Part shown: positions 10,501-18,780 of the stretch, one piece after another | Layout: the number at the start of each line of letters is the position of its first letter | Numbering within the stretch: position 1 is the first letter of the stretch | Assembly (NCBI GenBank): GCA_002238685.1 | Contig: MPMV01000014.1 | Span: forward strand, 1 to 64,000 | Source of the DNA: a bacterium EF100-94H03 bin56 | GTDB lineage: Bacteria; Pseudomonadota; Alphaproteobacteria; SP197 | DNA length: 64,000 bases | Direction of reading: 5' to 3' | Notes under the pieces: model-generated | What the model was told of the DNA's origin: nothing | Databases searched by the model: none | What the model saw: only the letters and a program-made list of their open reading frames with translations | Made by a program: the position numbers and the translations under genes

Positions 10501-11326
10501 TGGCGCCCTTGTAGCGGACCTCGGTCATGAAATGGGCGTCGGGTGTGCGCGTCTGCGGCACGTTCGAGCCCCACATCATGAGGAAGGTCGAGTTGTACCA
10601 GTCGGCACTCTCGGGCACGTCGGTCTGCTCGCCCCAGGTCTGCGGGCTCGACGGCGGCAGATCGCAATACCAGTCGTAGAAGCTCATGCACACACCGCCG
10701 ATGAGCGACAGGTAGCGCGACCCGGCAGCATAGGAGACCATCGACATCGCCGGAATCGGCGAAAAGCCGATGACCCTGTCAGGCCCGTGAGTCCTGATGG
10801 TGTGGATGTTGGCGGCGGCGATGATCTCGTTGACCTCGTCCCAGTTCGAGCGGACAAATCCGCCCTGGCCGCGGACTTTCTGGTAGTCCCGGCGCTTGCT
10901 TTCATCACCGGCAATCGAGGCCCAGGCGGCCACCGGGTCCATGGTCCGGCGCGCCTCGCGCCAGTGACGCACCAACCGGCTGCGCACCAGCGGATACTTG
11001 AGCCGGTTGGCGCTGTAGATGTACCAGGAGTAGCTGGCGCCGCGCGAGCAGCCGCGCGGCTCGTGGTTGGGCAGATCGGGCCGCGTGCGGGGATAGTCGG
11101 TCTGCTGCGTTTCCCAGGTGATGATCCCGCCCTTGACGTAGATCTTCCAGCTGCACGATCCGGTGCAGTTCACACCGTGGGTCGAGCGCACGATCTTGTC
11201 ATGGCTCCAGCGCGCCCGGTAGGCATCCTCCCAGGTGCGGTCCTCGGCTGTGACCACCCCGTGTCCGTCCGAGAAGGTGTCGATCGTCTTCGTGAAGAAG
11301 GTCAGTCGATCCAGGAAATGGCTCAT
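7583..11326 (-). CDS. narG: Respiratory nitrate reductase alpha subunit (Mo-bis-MGD)
   Basis: NarG reduces nitrate to nitrite on the cytoplasmic side of the membrane. The 1247-residue protein starts at ATG 11326 (MSHFLDRLTFFTKTIDTFSD) with GAGGAG upstream; the frame continues upstream only as shadow of narK2. The N-terminal FS0 cluster ligands are His50, Cys54, Cys58 and Cys93 (HGVNCTGSCSW and RGCSRGAS). Asp236 in WGEQTDVPESADW corresponds to the molybdenum-ligating Asp of the NarG group. No Tat signal is present, consistent with the membrane-bound Nar type and not Nap. The length matches the E. coli enzyme. Confidence 0.98.
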   Translation of the reverse strand: MSHFLDRLTFFTKTIDTFSDGHGVVTAEDRTWEDAYRARWSHDKIVRSTHGVNCTGSCSWKIYVKGGIITWETQQTDYPRTRPDLPNHEPRGCSRGASYSWYIYSANRLKYPLVRSRLVRHWREARRTMDPVAAWASIAGDESKRRDYQKVRGQGGFVRSNWDEVNEIIAAANIHTIRTHGPDRVIGFSPIPAMSMVSYAAGSRYLSLIGGVCMSFYDWYCDLPPSSPQTWGEQTDVPESADWYNSTFLMMWGSNVPQTRTPDAHFMTEVRYKGATTVTVTPDYSEASKFADIWLNPKQGTDAALALAMGHVVLREWHLESKSPYFEEYCRRFTDMPMLVALRKTDDGWVPDRLLRAADIEGALGETNNPEWKTVAVDESAGDALVCPVGSVGFRWGESGKWNIEEKEGARGNATRLRLSLLESRDDVLSVGFPYFGNARHDHFTGTDHDDVLWRHVPVKTIATRDGEMPVATVFDLLVANYGIDRGLGGDNVAQTFDDDVPYTPAWQERITGVGRDKVIAVARAFADNAHKTEGRSMIIVGAALNHWYHMDMIYRGIINLLVMCGCVGKSGGGWSHYVGQEKLRPQTGWLPLAFALDWNRPPRHMNSTSFWYAHTDQWRYEKLAASELVSPLAPDGEWSSLSLIDFNVRSERMGWLPSAPQLEANPLEVTRAAGEGDPVATTVAGLSSGDLRLAAEDPDNPKNWPRNLFVWRSNLLGSSGKGHEYFLKHLLGTQHGVQGKDLGETGGCKPVEVDWHESAPEGKLDLLVTLDFRMSTTCLYSDIVLPTATWYEKNDLNTSDMHPFIHPLSAAVDPVWETRSDWEIFKGIAKTFSDLAEGTLGVERDLVLVPTLHDTPAELAQATTVRDWKKGECEAQPGKTMPGMVVVERDYPNTYRKFTALGPLLTKAGNGGKGITWNTDDEVAFLKRLNGEVRTEGITQGMARIESDIDASEVVLTLAPETNGKVAVKAWKALGKATGRDHEHLAAAREEDSLRFRDLQAQPRKIISSPTWSGVESEHVTYTAGYTNVHELIPWRTLSGRQQLYQDHLWMRAFGEQLCVYKPPIDTKTISPLIDDKDNGNPQVVLNFITPHQKWGIHSTYTDNLLMLTLSRGGPIIWISETDAARIGAEDNDWVEAYNANGALVARAVVSQRVPEGMTLMYHAQEKIVNMPGSEITGQRGGIHNSVTRATVKPTHMVGGYAQQSYGFNYYGTVGSNRDEFVIVRRMREVDWMDDPLPATAMEATS

Positions 11327-11343
11327 CGGCTTCGACTCCTCTT

Positions 11344-12951
11344 CTAGGGGTTCTTCACGTAGGCGTTCGGCCTCAGATAGAACCACCAGTTGATCATGAT
11401 GCACAACGCGTAGAAGGCGGCAAAGCCGTAGAGGGCGTTTTCCGGGGTGGTCGCCTTGATTTGTTCCCCGAACACCTTGGGAATGATGAAGGCGCCATAG
11501 GCGGCGACAGCCGATGTCCAGCCAAGGACCGGGCCGGCCTGCACCTTGTCGAAGACGATGGCGATGGTCCGGAAAGTGGACCCGTTGCCGATGCCGGTGG
11601 CGGCAAAGAGGACGAGGAAAAGGATGAGGAATGGTACGAAATGGTCTTCCGGCGTCGGCGATACGTAGGCCAGGGACAGGATCCAGGCAACGCCGAGCGC
11701 ACAGGCGACCATGACGACGGAGACGATCTGCGTGATCAGCGCACCGCCGAACCGGTCCGAGATCATGCCGCCGACGGGACGAATGAGAGCGCCGATGAAG
11801 GGGCCGGTCCACGCGTACATGAGGGCGCTTGGCCCGTTGGGATTGATGGTCGTGTGGGTGAGCACCCCGTCAACCTCGATGTGCTGGAAGCCGAAAACGA
11901 CCTTGATGGCGAGACCGAACGTGGCCGCAAAGCCGATGAAGGAACCGAAGGTCATGGTGTAGATGACCGTCATCGCCCACGTGTGGCGGTTTCGGAAGAT
12001 GGCGTACTGCTGATCGAGACTGCGGCGGATGGTGCCGGGGATCAATCGCAGGGCAAAGACCGTCGCCGCCACGACGAGGGGGAGGACCAGCCACTTGCTG
12101 ATCTCGAGGCCCGATCCGCCGGCATCGGCCGGCAGCAGCAGCCACAATCCGGCAGCGGCCGTGACGAGGCCAATTCCCAGCATGCCGAGGATCTTGGCGA
12201 AGGCGCCCGCGGTCGAGTTGAGACCGGGGGAGACATGATCGGCGGTGATGTTGTTCATGCCGAACCAGGCGGCGATGATCAGGGGCACCAGGATGGCGAC
12301 CCAGATGTAGCCTGCATTGTGGATGTAGGTCTCGGTACCGGCCGGGATCTTTCCGATCAGCGTGCCCGAACTGTTGGCAAGGACGAGGGCCGAACCGCCG
12401 AAGACTCCGACGGTCATCACAAGCGGCACCAGGATCTGCATCGTGGTGACGCCGAAATTGCCGAGGCCGGCATTCATTCCCAGCGAGTAGCCCTGCACCT
12501 TCTTGGGGAAGAAGAAGGAGATGTTCGACATCGACGAGGCGAAGTTGCCGCCACCGAAACCCGACAGCAGGGCCATGATCTGGAACTGCCACAGGGGTGT
12601 CGCCGGATCCTGCAGAAGGAACCCGGTGCCGGCGGCCGGGATGATGAGCAGAGCCGTGGTGAGGAAGATCGTGTTGCGTCCGCCGGCGATGCGGATGAAG
12701 AAGGACGACGGGATGCGCAGCGTGGCGCCGCTCAGACCGGCGATGGCGGCGAGGGTGAAGAGTTCCGCCTGGGAGAAGGGGAACTTCAGGTTGATCATCT
12801 GGACGGTGATGATCCCCCAGTAGAGCCACACCGCAAACCCGCACAGCAGGCACGGTATCGAGATCCACAGGTTGCGTGTCGCCGTGCGCCTGCCCTCGCT
12901 TTGCCAGAAACGTTCGTCTTCCGGGTTCCAGTTCGTCAGGTTTCTGGCCAT
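11344..12951 (-). CDS. narK2: Nitrate/nitrite antiporter, NarK2 type
   Basis: This 535-residue MFS transporter of the nitrate-nitrite porter family has about 12 membrane helices. The chosen start at ATG 12951 gives MARNLTNWNPEDERFW, a conserved NarK2 beginning; the upstream 33 codons are read-through of the preceding spacer. The nitrate signature glycine-rich stretches are visible (LSGFGGGNFASSMSNISFFF and the second at AATGIGNGSTFRTIA). NarK2 types exchange external nitrate for internal nitrite, which suits an operon that produces nitrite in the cytoplasm. It lies 17 bases upstream of narG. Confidence 0.93.
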   Translation of the reverse strand: MARNLTNWNPEDERFWQSEGRRTATRNLWISIPCLLCGFAVWLYWGIITVQMINLKFPFSQAELFTLAAIAGLSGATLRIPSSFFIRIAGGRNTIFLTTALLIIPAAGTGFLLQDPATPLWQFQIMALLSGFGGGNFASSMSNISFFFPKKVQGYSLGMNAGLGNFGVTTMQILVPLVMTVGVFGGSALVLANSSGTLIGKIPAGTETYIHNAGYIWVAILVPLIIAAWFGMNNITADHVSPGLNSTAGAFAKILGMLGIGLVTAAAGLWLLLPADAGGSGLEISKWLVLPLVVAATVFALRLIPGTIRRSLDQQYAIFRNRHTWAMTVIYTMTFGSFIGFAATFGLAIKVVFGFQHIEVDGVLTHTTINPNGPSALMYAWTGPFIGALIRPVGGMISDRFGGALITQIVSVVMVACALGVAWILSLAYVSPTPEDHFVPFLILFLVLFAATGIGNGSTFRTIAIVFDKVQAGPVLGWTSAVAAYGAFIIPKVFGEQIKATTPENALYGFAAFYALCIMINWWFYLRPNAYVKNP

Positions 12952-12964
12952 GGAAAGGGTATCC

Positions 12965-14311
12965 TCAGCGCGGTGTGTGGCTCTCGTGGCCGGAGTCCGG
13001 TGACACCCGTGGTTTATCGGGCACATCGGAAAGATAGCGTTCGTCGACAAGCTCGGGATAGCGGCGGCGCTCCATCAGCCGGATGGCGACATGCATCCAC
13101 ACGGTACTCACCGCCACAATGACGAACAGCAGCATGAAGGAACTTGTCCAGACTCCGAACCAGTCGTTGAGAATGCCGAAGGTGATGGGAAGGACAAAGC
13201 CTCCCAGGCCGCCGATCATGCCGACAAGCCCACCGACCGATCCAACGTGATTTGGATAATAGACCGGGATGTGCTTGTAGACGGCGGCCTTGCCCAGCGA
13301 CATGACGAATCCGAGCAAAATGCTCAGGATGACGAAGACGGTGAGGCTGACGCCGAATGTGAACTCGATCGGGCCCTCGATGCCCTGAACGACATAGCGT
13401 GTCTGCGGATAGCTCATCGCGAAGAGGCAGGCCAGCGACACGAGGAACGTCAGGTACATGACGGCGCGGGCCCCCCACTTGTCCGACATCCAGCCTCCAA
13501 GCGCCCGGAACACGGAGCCTGGCATCGAGTACGCCGCGGCCAGCATGCCGGCGGTTGCCAGCGGCAAGTCGTAGGCGCCGACGTAGAATCGCGGCAGGTA
13601 GGAGGCGAGGGCGACGAACCCGCCGAAGACGAAGAAGTAGTAGGTGGCGAAGCGCCAGACCTGCAGGTTCTTCAGGGGCGCCAGCTGTTCGGCCGTGGAG
13701 ACCGGTTTCAGGCCCTTCTTCTTGCGCGACACCTGCCCCGGGTCAGGGCGTGCCAGCACGTAGTAGACAAGGGCGGTGACGGCCAGAGTCACGGCATAGA
13801 TTTGCGCTGTCTGTTCCCAGCCGAAGGCCAGCACCAGGAAGGGGGCGCAGAAATTGGTGACGGCAGCGCCGACATTGCCGACACCGAAGAAACCCAGGGC
13901 CGTTCCCTGGTGCTCCCTGTCGAACCATTGCGATGTATAGGCAATGCCGACGATGAAGGATCCGCCGGCGAGACCGACACCAAGCGCGGCGACAAGGAAG
14001 ACCTCGTAGGTCCTCACCTCCGAGAGGAGCCAGCAGGCCAGCGCGGTCGTCAGCATCTGCAGGGTGAACACCAGGCGGCCACCGAACTGCTCGGTCCACA
14101 CGCCGAGGAAGATGCGGCTGACCGACCCGGTGAGGATCGGCGTGGCGACCAGGATTCCGAACTCCGTCTCCGAGAGACCGAGGTCCTGCTTGATCTTCAC
14201 GCCGATGATGGAAAAGATCGTCCAGACGGCAAAACAGACGGTGAAGGCGAAAGTACTCAAGCCCAGGGCTTTCAGCTGATCACCTCTCGTGACATCCTTC
14301 AGATCAGACAT
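12965..14311 (-). CDS. narK1: Nitrate/proton symporter, NarK1 type
   Basis: This 448-residue MFS transporter is the first gene of the nar operon. It has 12 predicted helices and the two nitrate-porter signatures, GVGLAGGSFIVGIAYTSQWF near residue 110 and GKAAVYKHIPVYYPNHVGSV near residue 340. NarK1 types import nitrate with protons and are needed to start respiration before nitrite accumulates, so the NarK1-NarK2 pair covers both uptake modes. In Paracoccus the two are fused into one protein; here they are separate genes 13 bases apart. Confidence 0.93.
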   Translation of the reverse strand: MSDLKDVTRGDQLKALGLSTFAFTVCFAVWTIFSIIGVKIKQDLGLSETEFGILVATPILTGSVSRIFLGVWTEQFGGRLVFTLQMLTTALACWLLSEVRTYEVFLVAALGVGLAGGSFIVGIAYTSQWFDREHQGTALGFFGVGNVGAAVTNFCAPFLVLAFGWEQTAQIYAVTLAVTALVYYVLARPDPGQVSRKKKGLKPVSTAEQLAPLKNLQVWRFATYYFFVFGGFVALASYLPRFYVGAYDLPLATAGMLAAAYSMPGSVFRALGGWMSDKWGARAVMYLTFLVSLACLFAMSYPQTRYVVQGIEGPIEFTFGVSLTVFVILSILLGFVMSLGKAAVYKHIPVYYPNHVGSVGGLVGMIGGLGGFVLPITFGILNDWFGVWTSSFMLLFVIVAVSTVWMHVAIRLMERRRYPELVDERYLSDVPDKPRVSPDSGHESHTPR

Positions 14312-14343
14312 TTGCCAGCCATCCTGTCCGGTCGTGGCGGTGC

Positions 14344-14370
14344 ATTATCGAAGCGGCCTTCAGATGTCAA
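14344..14370 (-). promoter_or_regulatory. Candidate promoter of the nar operon
   Basis: On the minus strand the divergent spacer between narK1 and the DUF427 gene contains TTGACA (14370-14365) followed after 15 bases by GATAAT (14349-14344), a near-consensus sigma70-type pair with a short spacer, about 35 bases upstream of the narK1 start. I looked for a full FNR box (TTGAT-N4-ATCAA) that would explain anaerobic control and did not find one in this spacer. Confidence 0.35.
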
Positions 14371-14394
14371 AACACCTGCCAGGAAGGAATTCCC

Positions 14395-15234
14395 ATGGCC
14401 GACATCATTGATGAACACGAGGCGGCGCGGCGCCTCTCCATGACCGTCGAGGAGGTCATCTACCGTCTCGACTACGGGCAGATGATGGGCGTCGAGGTCG
14501 ATGGCGGCTGGCGGATCGACACGCGGGATCTCGAGTCGTTCAGGAGGGGTCAGGCCCTTGGCCGGGCCATTGCGGCAGCCGGAAAGGCGCCGGTGGACAG
14601 CAAGTCGCCGGAGGACTTCCAGGAGATATCAGCGGATGAGTCACCTGGCTGGAGGCGCAACCCCGAATACGAGATCGATCTTGCCATCGTGCCCGCCCGC
14701 GTCGAGGCCCGATGTGCGGGCGCCACCGTTGCGGCGAGCGGTCGCACCCTCACGGTCATGGAACTCGGGCACGGGGCTGTCTACTACATGCCGAGGGACG
14801 ATGTGGACTGGTCGTGCTTTGCGGCCAACACGCACTCCACCTACTGCCAGTACAAGGGATTTGCGTGCTACTGGACGCTTCAGGTCGATTCCAGGGTCGA
14901 GGAGAACGTGATCTGGGCCTATGACGAACCGCACAGGGAGGTCTCTCGCCTGAAGGATCACGTGGGATTCTACTGGCACCGCATGGATGCCTGGCTCGAG
15001 GATGGCACCATGGTCGAAAGTCCGCGCGACATCGCCGGGCGCTGTGATGCGCGGCACAGTTTCCGTGCGCTCTATCCCGAACTCGCCCGCCAGTGGCACT
15101 CGGAGAAGAATCCCAACATCAACCCCTATGAGTGCGCCCCGTGGTTCCACGCATGCGTCTGGTGGCAGGACGACACGGGTCGCGAATGGCGCCAGTCAAT
15201 CCGCGACCGTGTACTCGGCCACCCCGCCCCCTGA
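14395..15234 (+). CDS. HTH + DUF427 + DUF4379-like fusion protein
   Basis: The 279-residue protein has three parts. Residues 4-50 (DEHEAARRLSMTVEEVIYRL to SFRRGQ) resemble an excisionase/MerR-like helix-turn-helix. Residues about 95-205 form a DUF427 domain, with VYYMPRDDVDWSCF, STYCQYKGFACYW, NVIWAYDEPHREVSRLKDHV and FYWHRMD. Residues about 225-275 (ELARQWHSEKNPNINPY, VWWQDDTGREWRQSI) match the pattern of DUF4379 zinc-ribbon repeats, but the usual C-x-x-G-H is D-D-T-G-R, so metal binding there is lost. The start has AGGAAGG upstream. It is divergent from narK1. The function of DUF427 is not known, and I do not recognise this full architecture. Confidence 0.75.
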   Translation: MADIIDEHEAARRLSMTVEEVIYRLDYGQMMGVEVDGGWRIDTRDLESFRRGQALGRAIAAAGKAPVDSKSPEDFQEISADESPGWRRNPEYEIDLAIVPARVEARCAGATVAASGRTLTVMELGHGAVYYMPRDDVDWSCFAANTHSTYCQYKGFACYWTLQVDSRVEENVIWAYDEPHREVSRLKDHVGFYWHRMDAWLEDGTMVESPRDIAGRCDARHSFRALYPELARQWHSEKNPNINPYECAPWFHACVWWQDDTGREWRQSIRDRVLGHPAP

Positions 15235-15424
15235 GTTTCGCGATTCCGGCAGACAGGGACGGACCCGAATGGCGCGCTCGGCACTGTGACGACCGAGTTC
15301 GGGAGCGGGCGGTATCGATGCCCACGTATGGGCCACGCTCCCCGCGCCGCAGTCATCCCATGGCTGACAGGTCCGCAACAAGCCTGACGGGAGGGACGTT
15401 CACCCTCATCGAGGCGGAAAGCGG

Positions 15425-16501
15425 TCAGGTGTCGAAGACGATGACGCTGCGGGCCACCTCGCCGGCCTTCATGTCGTCGAAGCCGTCGTTGATCTCCTCG
15501 AGGCTGATTCGGCGGCTGATCATGTCGTCGAGCTTGAGCTTGCCGTCGAGGTAGAAATCGACATAGCGCGGCATGTCGACCCGGAAATGGTTGGAGCCCA
15601 TGTTGGAGCCACGCAGCACCTTGTCGTCGAGCAGGTCGGCGCCGTGAATCTCCAACATGTCACCCTCCGGCACCATGCCGATGACGGTGGCCATGCCGGA
15701 GACCTTCAGCATCCGGAAGGCCTGCTCGCTGGTCTGCTTGAGACCGAGCGCCTCGAAGGAGTACTCGACGCCGCCCCCCGTCATCTCCCGCACCGCTTCC
15801 ACCGGGTCATTCTCGGCGGCATTGACCACGTCTGTCGCTCCAAAGTGGCGCGCGAGGTTGAGCTTGGTTCCCTTGACGTCGACGGCAATGATGCGTCCGG
15901 CGCCGGCGATGGCCGCACCGTTGATGGCCGAAAGCCCGACTCCACCGCAGCCGATGACCGCCACCGTGCTGCCGACCTCGATCTTCGCCGTGTTGACCAC
16001 GGCGCCGAATCCGGTGGTGACGCCGCAGCCGATCAACGCGGCGCGGTCGAAGGGCATGTCGTTGCGAATCTTCACGAGCGCATGTTCGTGCACCAGCATC
16101 ATCTCGGCGAAGGCGGACAGGTTGTAGAACTGGCCGACACCATTGCCGAGACGCGGTTCCTCGTCATCGGCGCGTGACACCTCGGGATTCTGGCAGCTGA
16201 AGGGACGGCCTGTCGTGCAGTACTCGCAGTGGCCGCAGAAGACGCTGAGACAGGAAATCACGTGGTCGCCGGGCCTGAAATGGCGCACCTCGGAACCGAC
16301 GGCCTCGACGACGCCCGCGGCTTCGTGCCCGAGAACCGTCGGCAACGGTGCGGCATACTTGCCCTCGATGTAATGGAGGTCGCTGTGACAGACGCCACAG
16401 GCCGCCGTGCGGACCAGGACCTCACGGGATTTTGGCTTCGAGATCGGTACGTCCTCGACGACAAGGGGGGTATTGACCTCATGCAGCACCGCAGCCTTCA
16501 T
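15425..16501 (-). CDS. Zinc-dependent alcohol dehydrogenase (MDR family)
   Basis: This 358-residue medium-chain dehydrogenase oxidises or reduces an alcohol/aldehyde with NAD(P). The catalytic zinc site is visible as CGVCHSDLHY (Cys near residue 36) and GHEAAGVVE (His near residue 60). The structural zinc site is CGHCEYCTTGRPFSC, and the Rossmann motif is VIGCGGVGLSAI near residue 182. The family is close to class III-like and aryl/allyl alcohol dehydrogenases; the substrate cannot be stated. It is divergent from the oxygenase operon at 16.6 kb, with about 85 bases between starts. A paralogue lies at 30573-31652. Confidence 0.9.
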   Translation of the reverse strand: MKAAVLHEVNTPLVVEDVPISKPKSREVLVRTAACGVCHSDLHYIEGKYAAPLPTVLGHEAAGVVEAVGSEVRHFRPGDHVISCLSVFCGHCEYCTTGRPFSCQNPEVSRADDEEPRLGNGVGQFYNLSAFAEMMLVHEHALVKIRNDMPFDRAALIGCGVTTGFGAVVNTAKIEVGSTVAVIGCGGVGLSAINGAAIAGAGRIIAVDVKGTKLNLARHFGATDVVNAAENDPVEAVREMTGGGVEYSFEALGLKQTSEQAFRMLKVSGMATVIGMVPEGDMLEIHGADLLDDKVLRGSNMGSNHFRVDMPRYVDFYLDGKLKLDDMISRRISLEEINDGFDDMKAGEVARSVIVFDT

Positions 16502-16587
16502 GGTATCCTCCTCACGGGATCCGACAGACGTTCATGCTCCCGATCGGGTCTGTCGAGTCAAGTCGCCGGAAGCAAAGGTCGCGCAGG

Positions 16588-17463
16588 ATGCCGCATGCCG
16601 ACGTGGTGCCCGTTCCCCGCAAAGCGATTGATGATTTTCGCCGTGATGGCGCCGTGGTGCTGAAAGGTGTTCTCGACGTCGGCTGGCGCCGGGAACTCGA
16701 ACGGGGCATCGCCGCCCTCAGGAGCAACCCCGGCCGCCACAGGGTGGACTGGGTCCGTGACGATGCGACCGGCGATCATGTCCTCTTCGATGCGGCCCTC
16801 GTGCCCGACAATCCCTTCTTCGCCTCCTGCATGACCGCCTCACCGCTTGGCCCGATTGCGGCGCGGATGATGGAGTCGCCCACGGCCCTGGCGTTCTACG
16901 TGTCGATGTTCCTTCGCTCACCCGGCACGTCGACGCCGACCCCTTGGCACCAGGACCAGACGTACTGGTGTGCCGAAGGCCGCCAGGCCTTGAGTATCTG
17001 GACGTCCCTCGATCCGGTGCCGGCGGGCACCGAGCTGCAGTTTGTCCGCGGATCCCATCTGTGGGACCGCCCTCTCGCGCAGCCATTCTTCGAACACGAG
17101 CAGCTTGGCGGGGTGCGCGATGACGGCTCCGGCGACACCGTTGCCATCACGGATTTCGCGGCCAGTGACATCCACCAGGTCATCGGCTGGCCCACGGAAC
17201 CCGGCGACGTCGTGGTGTTTCACGGCATGACAGTCCACGGCGGATCGGGCAACCTGCCCGAAGGGCTGGGAAGACGGACACTGTCGTTCCAGTGGCTGGG
17301 CGAGGATATCCGGGTGACCACCCGCCCGGGGGGCTGTTCGCCGGACTGGTTGCCGGAATTCGCCCGCTACGGCGTGGAACCGGGAGACTGTCCATGGTGT
17401 GCCATGTGCCCCAGGGTTTCGGCCGACGGTGTGGTCACGCACCGGGAAGGGAGATTGTCATGA
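16588..17463 (+). CDS. Phytanoyl-CoA dioxygenase (PhyH)-like Fe(II)/2OG oxygenase
   Basis: This 291-residue protein has the double-stranded beta-helix pattern of PhyH-type oxygenases. The iron ligands are His and Asp in WHQDQTYW near residue 125 and the distal His in FHGMTVHGGSGN near residue 212, with a 2-oxoglutarate-binding Arg probable in RRTLSFQW. The start at ATG 16588 gives MPHADVV; an ATG at 16534 in the same frame is less likely. Its stop overlaps the next start by four bases, so it heads an operon with an M24 hydrolase, an acyl-CoA dehydrogenase and a CoA transferase. The substrate is unknown. Confidence 0.85.
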   Translation: MPHADVVPVPRKAIDDFRRDGAVVLKGVLDVGWRRELERGIAALRSNPGRHRVDWVRDDATGDHVLFDAALVPDNPFFASCMTASPLGPIAARMMESPTALAFYVSMFLRSPGTSTPTPWHQDQTYWCAEGRQALSIWTSLDPVPAGTELQFVRGSHLWDRPLAQPFFEHEQLGGVRDDGSGDTVAITDFAASDIHQVIGWPTEPGDVVVFHGMTVHGGSGNLPEGLGRRTLSFQWLGEDIRVTTRPGGCSPDWLPEFARYGVEPGDCPWCAMCPRVSADGVVTHREGRLS

Positions 17464-18710
17464 CCAGTATCGGTTTGCGCCCCGGACACTTCGACGCCTC
17501 GGGCATGGCGCCGGTCGACCTGCCGTTCACCGGGGAGGAGTATTGCGCGCGCCTGAAGAAGCTCACCGCCATGGCAGCCGACGAGGGGATCGACCTTCTC
17601 TGGGTGACGTCGCCCGAGGGTGTCGCCTGGCTCCACGGGTTCACCGCCTCGTGGTACAAGGGCCAGGCGCCGATGCGCTACCCGCAGTGCTATGGCACCG
17701 CCGTTCATGTCGCCAGCCGCCGGTTCATCCATTTTGACAACCCGACCGAGGAACCGGTCCTGGCCCTGACCTCGCGGTCACGGGACAACCGCTGGCTTCC
17801 CGATCGCGAGGCGGGACCCAACATCGCCTTCATTGTCGAGGAACTCACGAGGGAGGGATGGCTATCCGGCACCGTCGGCATGGAGTTCTGGAGCTATCTG
17901 CCGAATCGCGCCATCAGCACCATGTTTGAGGGAGCCTTTCTCGCTGCCGGCGCCCGACCGGTCGACATGAGCGCCATGGTGCGCCGGGCCCGGCGGGTCA
18001 AGTCCGCAGCCGAGATCGCCTGTATCGAGCGAGCCATGGAGATCTGCGACATCGGACATCAGGCGATCGTCGACAACCTTGAGCCCGGTATCACCGAGCT
18101 CGATCTCTTCGGCAGGGTGATGGCCGCCATGATGGCGGCTGGCGGTGAATTCTCGGCTCTCATCCCGGTCTTCAACGCCATGCCGCTTGCCGGGTCGAAA
18201 CCGATGTCAAGCGGTCATTCGATGGCATCGCGCAGGGTGATCAACGCCGGGGAAGTCCTGGCCGCGGACCTGTGCGGCGTGTTCAACCGCTATCATGCCA
18301 ATGCGTTGCGGGGATACTATGTCGGCGATGATCCCCCACCCGATCTCGTGGAGCGCTACCGCCTCTCGGGCGGCGTGTTCGGGGTGATCGCCAGCGACGT
18401 GAAGGCGGGCATGACGGTGCGGGACGTCAATCGCCTGCTGCGCTCCTACTACGAGGAAACCGGCCTGTGGTCCGAGGACGAGGGCTGGGCGCTGGGCTAT
18501 GAGCTCGGCTGGTCGTTGCCGCCCGACTGGGTCGGGGACTTCTACTTTCACCTGGGAGATGACCGCTATCTCGACCGGGTGTTCGAGGAGAACATGGTGA
18601 CCAACTTCGAGAGCCTCTTTGACACCCACCTCATCGACACCCTCGTCTATGGCAGGGACGGAACGAGGGTGCTTTCGAAGACGCCACTCGAACTGATCGC
18701 CGTGGGATAA
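17460..18710 (+). CDS. M24-family hydrolase, ectoine hydrolase/creatinase type
   Basis: This 416-residue protein has a creatinase-like N-terminal domain (VDLPFTGEEYCARLKKLT onward) and a pita-bread M24 domain from about residue 170. The M24 metal ligands are mostly replaced: AADLCGVFNRYHANALRGYY keeps one Asp but has Asn in place of the second, and GYELGWSLPPDW stands where metallopeptidases have a His motif. That pattern fits the metal-independent branch, such as DoeA and creatinase, which cleave small C-N bonds. The start is set by GGGAAGGGAG and by ATGA coupling to the oxygenase gene. The likely substrate is a small amide or cyclic amidine, which is inference. Confidence 0.8.
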   Translation: MTSIGLRPGHFDASGMAPVDLPFTGEEYCARLKKLTAMAADEGIDLLWVTSPEGVAWLHGFTASWYKGQAPMRYPQCYGTAVHVASRRFIHFDNPTEEPVLALTSRSRDNRWLPDREAGPNIAFIVEELTREGWLSGTVGMEFWSYLPNRAISTMFEGAFLAAGARPVDMSAMVRRARRVKSAAEIACIERAMEICDIGHQAIVDNLEPGITELDLFGRVMAAMMAAGGEFSALIPVFNAMPLAGSKPMSSGHSMASRRVINAGEVLAADLCGVFNRYHANALRGYYVGDDPPPDLVERYRLSGGVFGVIASDVKAGMTVRDVNRLLRSYYEETGLWSEDEGWALGYELGWSLPPDWVGDFYFHLGDDRYLDRVFEENMVTNFESLFDTHLIDTLVYGRDGTRVLSKTPLELIAVG

Positions 18711-18780
18711 GGAGACCGGGTGTCCGCTTCTCGGTCCCGGAACATCAGCCACATCACATCGGGCGGACAGGAGAGGACCC

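Noticed and set aside
14312..14394. FNR or NarL sites in the nar spacer
   Set aside because: I could not find TTGAT-N4-ATCAA or clear NarL heptamers; a lone TTGAC half-site is not enough.
11461..14443. Very long plus-strand frames opposite narK2 and narK1
   Set aside because: Their composition is rich in Asp, Glu, Gly and His in the way typical of the antisense of membrane-protein genes.
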